Assembly: GCA_040403535.1 (NCBI GenBank)
Contig: JBBAKL010000036.1
Span: forward strand, 1 to 30,986
Source: JAHEYG01 sp040403535
Lineage (GTDB): Bacteria; Bacteroidota; Bacteroidia; B-17B0; Aurantibacillaceae
DNA: 30,986 nt
Direction of reading: 5' to 3'
Position numbers and translations under genes: made by a program. Shown here in pieces: positions 16,615-24,282 of this stretch. The first letter of the stretch is position 1. Every line of letters begins with the position of its first letter. A model generated the notes under the pieces. The model worked only from the letters and a program-made list of their open reading frames with translations. It was not told where the DNA came from and made no database searches.

Positions 16615-17307
16615 ATGGGTTTTTTGAAGGACTTCATATCTCTTGTCTATCCGCGGTTGTGCGTATGTTGCGATAGTTTGTTACTGAAAGACGAAGACTA
16701 TTTGTGCAATTACTGCTTTGTTAATCTGCCTAAAAGTCATTTTGAAAAAGATCCGGATTCGGAACTGGATAAAGTATTTTACGGAAGAGTGCCGGTACAA
16801 AAAGCAGCAAGCTATTTGTTGTTTGAGACGAGCGGAAAAGTTCAGCGCATTTTACATAACATTAAATACAAGGGTAACAAAACGCTAGGGTATAAAATGG
16901 GCGAGTGGTATGGCCAAACCTTAAAAAATAACGAGGTCTTTACGGATTACGATGTAATCATTCCGGTGCCTTTACATTTAAAGAAATTGCGCCAGAGAGG
17001 ATTTAATCAAAGCGAAGCGTTTTCAAGAGGTTTAGGCAAATCGCTGGGACTTGCTGTAAATGATGGAGTATTAAAAAGAGCGGAATATACTTCCACACAA
17101 ACGCGTAAAACACGCGCCGAGCGTTGGGAAAATGTAAAAGGAGTTTTTGAGGTAATAAACCCTGAAAGTATCAAAAACAGAAAAGTTTTGCTCGTCGACG
17201 ATGTGATAACCACCGGTGCTACATTAGAAGCTTGTTATGCTGCTCTTGAAAATGTGGAAATCGATAAACTATCAGTGGTGAGTTTGGCTTATGCTAAGCG
17301 CGATTAA
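16615..17307 (+). CDS. comF: ComF-family phosphoribosyltransferase-like protein
   Basis: The protein has 230 residues. An N-terminal zinc-ribbon (C16, C19, C31, C34: CVCC...CNYC) is followed by a type I phosphoribosyltransferase fold. The PRPP-binding loop VLLVDDVITTGAT is present near residues 190-203, as is the family hallmark VIIPVPLHLKKLRQRGFNQSEA. In Bacillus and Haemophilus, ComF is a cytoplasmic protein needed to take up transforming DNA as single strands. In Bacteroidota the gene is widespread and the role untested. The ATG at 16615 is preferred over the TTG directly before it. It stands alone and is followed by a clear terminator. Confidence 0.92.
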   Translation: MGFLKDFISLVYPRLCVCCDSLLLKDEDYLCNYCFVNLPKSHFEKDPDSELDKVFYGRVPVQKAASYLLFETSGKVQRILHNIKYKGNKTLGYKMGEWYGQTLKNNEVFTDYDVIIPVPLHLKKLRQRGFNQSEAFSRGLGKSLGLAVNDGVLKRAEYTSTQTRKTRAERWENVKGVFEVINPESIKNRKVLLVDDVITTGATLEACYAALENVEIDKLSVVSLAYAKRD

Positions 17308-17342
17308 TTCAATTAAAAGATTAATACTAGTATTTAAACGCA

Positions 17343-17372
17343 AATCCCACCCTAATTCAGGGTGGGTTTTTG
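17343..17372 (+). terminator. Terminator after comF
   Basis: CCCACCCT (17346-17353) pairs with AGGGTGGG (17359-17366) around a 5-base loop and is followed by TTTTTG. It is a strong GC-rich stem for the comF transcript. Confidence 0.88.
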
Positions 17373-17387
17373 TTTTAAAGGGAAGTA

Positions 17388-17795
17388 TTAATTAAACTTA
17401 AAAAAGAAATACACCACAGCCGCCCATTCTTTTTTTACGCCTTTTGCATGGCCAATGGTGCTGTGCGATTTGTTTTCTACGGTGCCATCATCTTTTATGT
17501 AACCAATCGTACTGTGTGATGAATTCTCTACCGTGCCGTCTTTCTTTACATATCCCACCGTGCTATGTGATGCGTTTTCAATGGTGCCATTGTCTTTAAT
17601 GTAACCAATGGTGCTGTGCGATGAATTCTCAATGGTTCCGTTACTTTTGATATAACCTTTGGTGCTATGGCTGCTGTTTTCGATGGTGCCATCCGGCTTA
17701 ATGTACCCGGTAGTAGAATGGTTGCTTGCTTCTATGGTTTGTGCGCTTGCTGCAAACACGAAGCTTAAAAAGGTTAGTACTAATATTTTTTTCAT
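17388..17795 (-). CDS. Secreted protein of tandem 17-residue repeats
   Basis: The 135-residue protein has a signal peptide (MKKILVLTFLSFVFAASAQ). It then has five complete 17-residue units and a sixth partial one, each of the form HSTxGYIKxDGTIENSS, with HST at residues 26, 43, 60, 77, 94 and 111. A short tail, GVKKEWAAVVYFFFKFN, ends in an aromatic strand with a terminal Phe-x-Phe-like ending. The regular Gly-Tyr/Asp-Gly pattern suggests a beta-solenoid-like stack, which is inference. I know of similar repeat proteins in other Bacteroidota but of no function. It diverges from the methionine sulfoxide reductase gene with only 40 bases between. Confidence 0.85.
   Translation of the reverse strand: MKKILVLTFLSFVFAASAQTIEASNHSTTGYIKPDGTIENSSHSTKGYIKSNGTIENSSHSTIGYIKDNGTIENASHSTVGYVKKDGTVENSSHSTIGYIKDDGTVENKSHSTIGHAKGVKKEWAAVVYFFFKFN
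17466..17720 (-). repeat. Five in-frame 51-bp tandem repeats
   Basis: Five 51-bp units encode the 17-residue repeats of the secreted protein. Protein identity between units is higher than DNA identity: third positions vary (ATT/GTG/GTA, AAT/AAC). The repeats look old and selected at the protein level rather than newly expanded. Confidence 0.85.
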
Positions 17796-17823
17796 GTTGT
17801 TAGTTTTATCTAACTAAGATAAA

Positions 17824-17831
17824 TAAATTTG
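17824..17831 (+). promoter_or_regulatory. Promoter -7 element touching the methionine sulfoxide reductase start
   Basis: TAAATTTG matches TAnnTTTG exactly and ends only 4 bases before the ATG at 17836. If used, transcription would begin at or beside the start codon, giving a leaderless mRNA. Confidence 0.4.
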
Positions 17832-17835
17832 TTAC

Positions 17836-18318
17836 ATGGCCGAAGACTTAAAAATTACCGCAACCGGTAAAAAAGAAAAATATCTGGAATTAATTCCTCA
17901 AATTAAAGCTTTACTGGAAGAAGAGAATGATAATATTGCTAATATGGCTAACATTTGTGCCGCTTTAAAATTTGGCATGAATTTCTTCTGGGTTGGTTTT
18001 TATTTGGTAAAGGATAATCAGTTGGTGCTTGGTCCGTTTCAGGGTCCTGTAGCGTGTACACGCATCAATAAAGGTAAAGGCGTGTGCGGAACTTCGTGGG
18101 AGCGGGGCGAGGTGATTGTTGTAGAGGATGTGGATCAGTTCCCCGGTCATATTGCCTGTAGTTCATTATCCAAATCAGAAATCGTTTTACCGGTATACAA
18201 TTCCAAAAAAGAAATTATCGGGGTGTTGGATGTGGATAGTGATGAATATTCCACTTTTGATAAAACGGACGAGGGCTTTCTCCAGCAAATTTTAGAACTG
18301 CTTGTTAAAAAAGCTTAA
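17836..18318 (+). CDS. msrC: Free methionine-(R)-sulfoxide reductase (GAF domain)
   Basis: This cytoplasmic enzyme of 160 residues reduces free methionine-R-sulfoxide back to methionine, a repair step after oxidative stress. It is one GAF domain. Three cysteines, C74 (VACTRI), C84 (GVCGTSW) and C108 (HIACSS), have exactly the spacing of the catalytic and resolving cysteines of E. coli fRMsr (84, 94, 118). The block GVLDVDSDEYSTFD closes the domain. It is a single-gene unit with a promoter element close to the ATG. The cysteine spacing separates it from signalling GAF domains. Confidence 0.93.
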   Translation: MAEDLKITATGKKEKYLELIPQIKALLEEENDNIANMANICAALKFGMNFFWVGFYLVKDNQLVLGPFQGPVACTRINKGKGVCGTSWERGEVIVVEDVDQFPGHIACSSLSKSEIVLPVYNSKKEIIGVLDVDSDEYSTFDKTDEGFLQQILELLVKKA

Positions 18319-18394
18319 GCCATGGTTTTCGGCAAATAATTTGTCGCAGTACTATGAAACGAATTATTTGTACGTTTAATTAAACTAATCATTT

Positions 18395-19230
18395 ATGAAG
18401 AAAACAATTTTAGATGATGGCACTTGTTATTGCCGCGAGCAGTTTTACATTAGCCCAAAAAGAGAAGAAGTACGAAAAACTTTATTATAAAAACGTTAAG
18501 CAGGATCTAGAAAAATATTCTGTTGAAGTAGATAATGCCGTATCTACACCCGGCGAAACCAAATTCAAATTAAAAATCACGAAAAAAAAGCGGATTACAT
18601 TATTTTTAAACCGGAAGAATGTACCTTTATTGTTAATGGTAAAACCACGGCTCCAAAGGAAAAATGGTTAGTTGTTAAACCTTTTTCAAAATTGCTTTTG
18701 AGTTTATTAATTTAAAAGGTCCGGATTATGACAAAGTGAAAAGTTATTCGTTTGCCGTGGACGGTATTTATACCGCTTCGCCTAAGGGAACCGATTTTAA
18801 AGCCGATGATTTTAGATTGCCGCCTTCAAAAAATGATTTTACAGTCGGCCCGTTTAACTGCACCATCGATAAATTATCGAGAGAAACAGATAGAACCGAT
18901 GTGAAGTTTAAAGTGACTTATGTAGGAGGTAAAGTTGCTTTTGTGAATCCTGCTAAACCCGCAGCCAAAATGCCTGATGGTAATGAGTACGCTGCTAAAT
19001 ATTTGACTGCTATATTCAGAAATAGTTCACCCTTAATGTTAATGGGTGGCGATAAGGATTCGTTTATTATCAGCTGGGAGCGTATGGAAGGTGCCAGTAA
19101 AATGGATATGCAATTGGTAGAGATGATTTTTATAAGGCACGAAACCTTTACAGAAGCGCCTTTAGTTAAGGAAAATGGCACTACTGTTAATTTGGAGTTT
19201 GATCAGGCGATAAGCGACGGGAAGAATTAA
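18395..19230 (+). pseudogene. Secreted-protein gene broken by three frameshifts
   Basis: One coherent protein of about 277 residues can be read only by changing frame three times. ATG 18395 opens MKKTIL, and the signal peptide continues one frame on (MMALVIAASSFTLAQ from 18414). The frame changes again at the A-run 18582-18589, where a ninth A would restore ADYIIFKPEECTFIVNG. It changes a third time at the T-run 18682-18686, where a sixth T would restore FFKIAFEFINLKGPDYDKV. From there the frame is open to TAA 19230 (SYSFAVDGIYTASPKG...). Two of the three lesions are one-base losses in homopolymers. The product would be exported, and the family is not recognised. True decay is favoured, with sequencing error as the alternative. 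Confidence 0.8.
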
Positions 19231-19251
19231 TTAAAATTTATGTATTCAAGT

Positions 19252-19279
19252 AAAGCTGCCTCAACAGGCAGCTTTTTTT
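19252..19279 (+). terminator. Terminator after the broken secreted-protein gene
   Basis: AAAGCTGCC (19252-19260) pairs with GGCAGCTTT (19267-19275) around a 6-base loop, followed by more T. Its intactness shows that the transcription unit was once expressed. Confidence 0.85.
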
Positions 19280-19282
19280 ATT

Positions 19283-19375
19283 CTGTCACGTCGAGCTGAG
19301 TTGAAACGCGACTGTTGAACTAAGTTTTCGTAAAAAGTTCTCAACTACTCCGGATAGCAATCGGGACGAAAAAAC
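19283..19375. repeat. Possible degenerate dispersed inverted-repeat element
   Basis: The segment has the form GTCACGTCGAGCTGAGTTGAAACG...TAAGTTTTCG...TTCTCAACTACTCCGGATAGC, with imperfectly complementary ends (GAGTTGA against TCAACT). It resembles the short non-coding palindromic repeats (GTCACGTCGAGC... type) scattered between genes in many Bacteroidota. Only one copy lies in this window, so the repeat nature is unproven. Confidence 0.35.
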
Positions 19376-19401
19376 AATTACTTTACGTAAAATAAGAAAA
19401 A

Positions 19402-21849
19402 TTATTCCTGTACATAAACTCGTTTTACCCGACTTGATATGGAGGTGAGTACCTCATAAGGAATGGTGTTCATGGCTTTGGCTAATGCTGTAATCTGATT
19501 GAAATTTTCGAAAAATAGTACTTCGTCTCCTTCTCTGCAATCTACACCGCTAATGTCTACCATGCACATATCCATGCAAATATTACCAACTGTATTACAG
19601 GCTTTACCATTAATATACACTGCAAATTTTCCATTGCCCAAGTCTCTTCTGAAACCATCTGCATACCCAATAGGAATGGTTGCTATGGTCATCGCATGTT
19701 CTACTTTTCCGTTTTTGTTGTAACCAACGGTCTGCCCCTTACTCACGTGTTTTATTTGTGAAATGCGGGTTTTTAGTATGCTAACATCTTGCAGCTTCTT
19801 TTGTTCTTCAGCATTTACGCCTATACCATACATGCCAATTCCCAATCGCACCATGCTGTAATGAGCTTGTTTAAATCGGCTAATGCCTCCCGAATTACAT
19901 ATGTGCTTTAAGAATCCGTAACCTATTTTATTTTCGATAAGCGTAAAGGCTTTTTCAAATAACACGATTTGTTCATTCGTAAATTCATCCAATGAAGGAT
20001 TGTCGGAACCAACTAAATGCGAAAACACACTCTTTACTTTTAACTGCGGGTGATTTTGTAACAGATTAGCCAAAGCTTCAAAATCTTTTTCCTCAAAACC
20101 CAGTCGATGCATTCCGGTATCTAATTTAATGTGCACCGGGTAAGGTTCGGAAACGCCGTTTTTACTGAGCTGACGGCAAAACATTTCCAGGATACGAAAA
20201 GAATAGATTTCAGGCTCTAAATTGTGGTTGATGATATCTTCCAGCGAATCTTCTTCCGGACTCATCACCATAATCGGTAAATGAATTTGCGCATTGCGTA
20301 GTTCAACACCTTCGTCGGCATAAGCTACCGCCAGATAATTTATTCCCATATGCTGCAAGGTGCGTGCTATTTCAGCGCTTCCGCTTCCATAACCCATTGC
20401 TTTTACCATGCACATAATGCCGGTTCCGGGGGCAAGTAAACTTTTATAATAATTGATATTATCGGTAAGTCTGTTGAGGTTAATTTCTAAAACAGTATCA
20501 TGACTTTTTAACTGCAGCAATTGTGAAATGGCTTCAAAACCAAAACGGCGCGCACCTTTTAATAAAATCGTGGTGTTGTGAAAGAAAATTCTTCCCTCAT
20601 TAAGAGCACGCAATAAATCGTTGGTGTCCTCAAAAAAATATTTTTCTCCGCCAAAGAAACTTTTATGCAGAGAAATATTTTTACCTACTCCAACTAAACG
20701 ATCTATCTGATTTTGCTTTAAGAGCGCCGAAATTTGCCGGTACAATTCTTTAGGCTCAATGCCTGACTGCTCAATATCGGATAGAATCACTGTTCGTGAT
20801 TGATTTCTTTTATGTTGATGCAGCGAATTAAGTGCTATTTGCAATGAATCAAGATCAGAGTTGTAATAATCGTTTATTAAAACACAGTTTCCGGTTCCGT
20901 TTTTAATTTCTAAACGTAAGGCAACTGGTGATAAATTTTCAAAAAGCGGTAAATAATCGCTGATGTTCAATTTTAATGCCAGCAATACACCAAAACACGT
21001 TACGGCATTGCTGATGGAAGCGTCGTCGAGAAAAGGAATCACAAGCGTGTATTCCGATTCGTTGTGTTTTAATTTAATTTCAGTTTGGTGATTGCCGGGA
21101 CTAATGCTTGTAATTCTAATATCACCGTCATCCGCAATACGGATACAATTTTTAACAGCGCATCCTGCTGGGATTTGTTGCGCAGATAATCCATTAATCA
21201 CTAATGTATCGCAATGTTCAAACAAGTTAAATTTTTCAAGAATTTTTTCTTCCTGGCTCACAAAGCCCTCACGGTGCGCGGCTCCAATTCCTGTAAATAC
21301 ACCAATGTTTGGCTGTATGATTTGCTGCAGTTTTTGCATTTCTCCTTTCTGAGAAATGCCAGCTTCAAATAGCGCGAGATTATGACGGTCGTTCAAATTC
21401 CAAACGGAAAGCGGCACACCGATTTGCGAATTATAACTTTTCGGACTTCTGCAAATATGATAACGTTGTTTGAGTATCTGATACAACCATTCTTTAACAA
21501 TTGTTTTTCCATTACTGCCTGTAATGCCGATAACAGGCAATTGAAATTTTTCGCGATGCTGGCGTGCAGTTTGCTGAAGCGCTTGTAATGTGTTTTCTAC
21601 AATAATTAAGGAACAATCAGGTCCGGGCATTTCGGTTGTTTCGGAAACCACAAAGCAACGAACACCTTTATTATAAAGTTCATGAATAAAACGATGGCCA
21701 TTATTTCGCTCACTCACCAGAGCAAAAAACACACTCTCCGGATAATCAGTAATGGTTCGGCTATCGGTTAAAAGGTGTTTAATAACAACGTGACCGGTGC
21801 CAATTAATTTGGCATTACATATTTCTGCTATATGGTGCGGAGTAATCAC
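19402..21849 (-). CDS. murF-alr: Bifunctional MurF ligase / alanine racemase
   Basis: This 815-residue fusion, characteristic of Bacteroidota, serves peptidoglycan synthesis. The N-terminal half (about 1-450) is MurF, which adds D-Ala-D-Ala to UDP-MurNAc-tripeptide. The C-terminal half (about 453-815) is a PLP alanine racemase supplying D-alanine. Seen: the MurF ATP loop GITGSNGKT (108-116), LFEAGISQKGEM (160-171) and KGARRFGFE (431-439). For Alr, the PLP lysine K483 lies in MVKAMGYGSG, with KLDTGMHRLGF, SMVRLGIGMYG and NICMDMCMVD following. The start is a GTG at 21849 whose bases overlap the TGA of tdk (GTGA), so translation is probably coupled to tdk. Confidence 0.95.
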   Translation of the reverse strand: MITPHHIAEICNAKLIGTGHVVIKHLLTDSRTITDYPESVFFALVSERNNGHRFIHELYNKGVRCFVVSETTEMPGPDCSLIIVENTLQALQQTARQHREKFQLPVIGITGSNGKTIVKEWLYQILKQRYHICRSPKSYNSQIGVPLSVWNLNDRHNLALFEAGISQKGEMQKLQQIIQPNIGVFTGIGAAHREGFVSQEEKILEKFNLFEHCDTLVINGLSAQQIPAGCAVKNCIRIADDGDIRITSISPGNHQTEIKLKHNESEYTLVIPFLDDASISNAVTCFGVLLALKLNISDYLPLFENLSPVALRLEIKNGTGNCVLINDYYNSDLDSLQIALNSLHQHKRNQSRTVILSDIEQSGIEPKELYRQISALLKQNQIDRLVGVGKNISLHKSFFGGEKYFFEDTNDLLRALNEGRIFFHNTTILLKGARRFGFEAISQLLQLKSHDTVLEINLNRLTDNINYYKSLLAPGTGIMCMVKAMGYGSGSAEIARTLQHMGINYLAVAYADEGVELRNAQIHLPIMVMSPEEDSLEDIINHNLEPEIYSFRILEMFCRQLSKNGVSEPYPVHIKLDTGMHRLGFEEKDFEALANLLQNHPQLKVKSVFSHLVGSDNPSLDEFTNEQIVLFEKAFTLIENKIGYGFLKHICNSGGISRFKQAHYSMVRLGIGMYGIGVNAEEQKKLQDVSILKTRISQIKHVSKGQTVGYNKNGKVEHAMTIATIPIGYADGFRRDLGNGKFAVYINGKACNTVGNICMDMCMVDISGVDCREGDEVLFFENFNQITALAKAMNTIPYEVLTSISSRVKRVYVQE

Positions 21850-22421
21850 TTATTGCTTGCTTTATTGTAACAATCGCGGCACAATGGCTCGTAGCTGTCG
21901 GTTTCACCAAGCACAACTAGTTTATCGTTTATAATGGTTCGATGCGAAACGTAAGCCAAACTTCCACAATGCATACATATAGCGTGTACTTTGGTAACGT
22001 ATTCGGCTGTTGCCAGTAAATTAGGAATTGGCCCGAATGGTTTCCCTAGATAATCTAAGTCCAGTCCGGCAACAATAACACGTACACCCATGTCCGCTAA
22101 TTGCTTGCAAACATTTGGAAGTTCATCATCAAAAAACTGCGCCTCATCAATACCAACTACATCCACATCATTCACCATTAATAAAATATTGGAACTGGAA
22201 GGAACCGGTGTACTGTGGATTTCGTTACCCTGATGCGAAACTACTTTTACTTCATCATAACGGGTATCAATTTGCGGCTTAAATATTTCAACTTTTTGTT
22301 TAGCAAACTGCGCGCGCTTTAAACGTCGGATTAATTCTTCTGTTTTTCCGGAAAACATACTTCCGCAAATGACCTCAATCCATCCGCGACGTTGTGAAGG
22401 TGTAGTGTTTTCTAAAAACAT
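21846..22421 (-). CDS. tdk: Thymidine kinase
   Basis: The enzyme phosphorylates thymidine to dTMP with ATP in nucleotide salvage. It has 191 residues and is of type II (TK1-like). Seen: the P-loop GSMFSGKT (20-27), the catalytic glutamate E93 in GIDEAQFFD, and the zinc-binding set C149/C152 (CMHC) and C181/C184 (CRDC) around the lasso loop. The ATG at 22421 opens a new transcription unit. Its stop overlaps the murF-alr start by four bases, so the two genes form an operon although their pathways differ. Confidence 0.96.
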   Translation of the reverse strand: MFLENTTPSQRRGWIEVICGSMFSGKTEELIRRLKRAQFAKQKVEIFKPQIDTRYDEVKVVSHQGNEIHSTPVPSSSNILLMVNDVDVVGIDEAQFFDDELPNVCKQLADMGVRVIVAGLDLDYLGKPFGPIPNLLATAEYVTKVHAICMHCGSLAYVSHRTIINDKLVVLGETDSYEPLCRDCYNKASNK

Positions 22422-22506
22422 TGTTTAAAAGGCGTTAATAATAAAGTTTAAATGTAAAGTTAAATGGCTTATTTTTAGTTTTAAAATTATTCACAAATAA
22501 TAACAA

Positions 22507-23070
22507 ATGACTACAGATAAAGCATTTGAACGATTAAAACTGGCTGCCCTTGACGTAAAAGGTGCTTTAATTGATATCGACGAAAATATTCACCCTTCTG
22601 TTAATGAAGTGGAGAAATTGTGTCAGGTTGTAGATCATCTGAAAGAACAACTGATTATTTATAGATATCTGAAGACTCAGAAGGAACTTTCGCCAAGTTT
22701 GAACATCCACTTAAAAGTAATGGAACAGGCACAACCAAAAGAAGAAGTTGTTCCGGTTACCAACGATTTAGCTGATGGAAATAGTTCAGCCGATCCGATG
22801 CCTGAAGTAAAAACAGAAATAGAAGATAAACCAGCATCAAAAGCTGTAAAGCGTATAGAGTTGGGATTAAATGATAAATTCAGAATTATTAATGAGTTAT
22901 TTGCTCAAAATTCAACTGAGTTTAATCTCGCCATCGATCAGTTAAACACCATCGATTCTTTTGAGAAAAGCGAACTGTACTTGAGCGAGCTGAAGAATTT
23001 ATACAAATGGAAAGACGACAATGAATTAACGATTCGTCTATTTCAATTAAATCAAAAACGATTTATGTAA
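22507..23070 (+). CDS. Conserved hypothetical protein, 187 aa
   Basis: I recognise the pattern as a Bacteroidota conserved protein of unknown function. An N-terminal helical half (1-77) is joined by an acidic, Pro/Glu-rich linker (about 78-115) to a C-terminal domain, IELGLNDKFRIINELFAQNSTEFNLAIDQLN...ELKNLYKWKDDNE. It has no signal peptide or membrane segment and is probably cytoplasmic. The stop is 7 bases before the M28 peptidase start, so the two are likely co-transcribed. The two-domain layout suggests a binding or adaptor role, but nothing shows a partner. Confidence 0.8.
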   Translation: MTTDKAFERLKLAALDVKGALIDIDENIHPSVNEVEKLCQVVDHLKEQLIIYRYLKTQKELSPSLNIHLKVMEQAQPKEEVVPVTNDLADGNSSADPMPEVKTEIEDKPASKAVKRIELGLNDKFRIINELFAQNSTEFNLAIDQLNTIDSFEKSELYLSELKNLYKWKDDNELTIRLFQLNQKRFM

Positions 23071-23077
23071 ACTTTAT

Positions 23078-24229
23078 ATGCGTAAAGTTATACTGTTTTT
23101 TTTAATTCAAATCCTGTTTTTACCGGTTATTTACGCGCAAGATTCTTTGTATGCGCGCACCATTATAAAGGAACTTACTTCTAAAAAATGTTACGGACGT
23201 GGTTATTTAAATAACGGTTTAGATGCCGCGGCAAAAACAATAACAGAACAGCTTACACGATACAAAACACAACCTCTTTTTTCTACAGGGTATTATCAAT
23301 GGTTCGATTTTGACGTAAATACTTTTCCTGGCAATGTAATTGTAAAATTGAACGGAAAATTATTAAAAACAGGAAACGATTATATTCTTAATCCTCAAAG
23401 CGGCAGCATAAAAGGAAAATTCTCATTAAAGCAGCAGGACAGTATTACCTATCTTGCTATTGATGCGTCTGCCCCTGTTCTGCTAAGACTGAAACGTAAA
23501 TTAACATTTAGTGTTGCAACCGGGTCAGTGGCAGGATGCGAGGTAGAATTGCTTAATAAAAATCAGTATAAGGAATTTAAAACACTGGAGCTAAATATCG
23601 AAAGTAAAGTGTTAACCAAATACATTAACAAGAACATCTGCGCGTATATACCCGGTACTGTTTCTAACGACACGGCCATTTATTTAACTGCGCATTATGA
23701 TCATTTGGGAGGCTTAGGGAAGAAAACTTATTTTCCCGGTGCTAACGATAATGCCAGCGGTGTTAGTATGCTCTTAAATTTTGTAAAGTACTTCAAGGAG
23801 CATCCGCCAAAATATAAAACTGTATTTGTATTTTTTGCGGGTGAGGAAGCGGGCTTACGCGGCTCCAAATATTTTGTCGAGAAAAGCGGTATTGACTTAA
23901 AAGCAATAAAGTTTTTAATTAATCTAGATTTGGTTGGCACGGGCGATGATGGTATTATGATTACCAACGGAGCGGTTTTAACGTCTGAATTTGATAAGCT
24001 GAATAAAATAAATTCAAACAGAAATTATGTAAAAGAAATTAAAAAAAGAGGTAAGGCTCAAAACAGCGACCATTATTGGTTCACCGAGAAAGGAGTCCCT
24101 GCCTTTTTTATCTATACTCTGGGCGGCATTAAAGCTTACCACGACGTAGACGATGTGGAAAAAACCTTACCCTTAACCGATTACGGTGATGTTTTCCGTT
24201 TGTTGCGTGACTTTATCAGGCAATTTTAA
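23078..24229 (+). CDS. Exported M28-family zinc peptidase
   Basis: This probable periplasmic or secreted aminopeptidase has 383 residues. A signal peptide (MRKVILFFLIQILFLPVIYAQ) is followed by an insert domain and then the M28 catalytic core from about 198. Zinc ligands fit the family: H206 (TAHYDHLGG), D224 (GANDNASG), E257 next to the catalytic E256 (FFAGEEAG), D284 (NLDLVG) and H355 (AYHDVDD). The substrate specificity (aminopeptidase or glutaminyl cyclase-like) cannot be read from sequence, though an intact two-metal site favours a peptidase. It is the second gene of a likely two-gene unit. Confidence 0.9.
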   Translation: MRKVILFFLIQILFLPVIYAQDSLYARTIIKELTSKKCYGRGYLNNGLDAAAKTITEQLTRYKTQPLFSTGYYQWFDFDVNTFPGNVIVKLNGKLLKTGNDYILNPQSGSIKGKFSLKQQDSITYLAIDASAPVLLRLKRKLTFSVATGSVAGCEVELLNKNQYKEFKTLELNIESKVLTKYINKNICAYIPGTVSNDTAIYLTAHYDHLGGLGKKTYFPGANDNASGVSMLLNFVKYFKEHPPKYKTVFVFFAGEEAGLRGSKYFVEKSGIDLKAIKFLINLDLVGTGDDGIMITNGAVLTSEFDKLNKINSNRNYVKEIKKRGKAQNSDHYWFTEKGVPAFFIYTLGGIKAYHDVDDVEKTLPLTDYGDVFRLLRDFIRQF

Positions 24230-24263
24230 ATCCCCAAAAACTCTCTTTTTTATTAAAAATCCG

Positions 24264-24271
24264 TACCTTTA
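24264..24271 (+). promoter_or_regulatory. Possible promoter -7 element for the 1099-aa gene
   Basis: TACCTTTA is one mismatch from TAnnTTTG and lies 11 bases before the ATG at 24283, in an AT-rich intergenic stretch. Confidence 0.4.
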
Positions 24272-24282
24272 AAGCTTAAGCC

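Noticed and set aside
17466..17720. Regularly spaced repeats suggesting a CRISPR array
   Set aside because: The 51-bp units are contiguous, without unique spacers, and are in frame within a signal-peptide protein.
18582..18589. A8 run as a programmed ribosomal frameshift site
   Set aside because: The same gene has two further frame breaks, one in the signal peptide, so a single slippery site would not restore the protein. Decay or sequence error explains all three.
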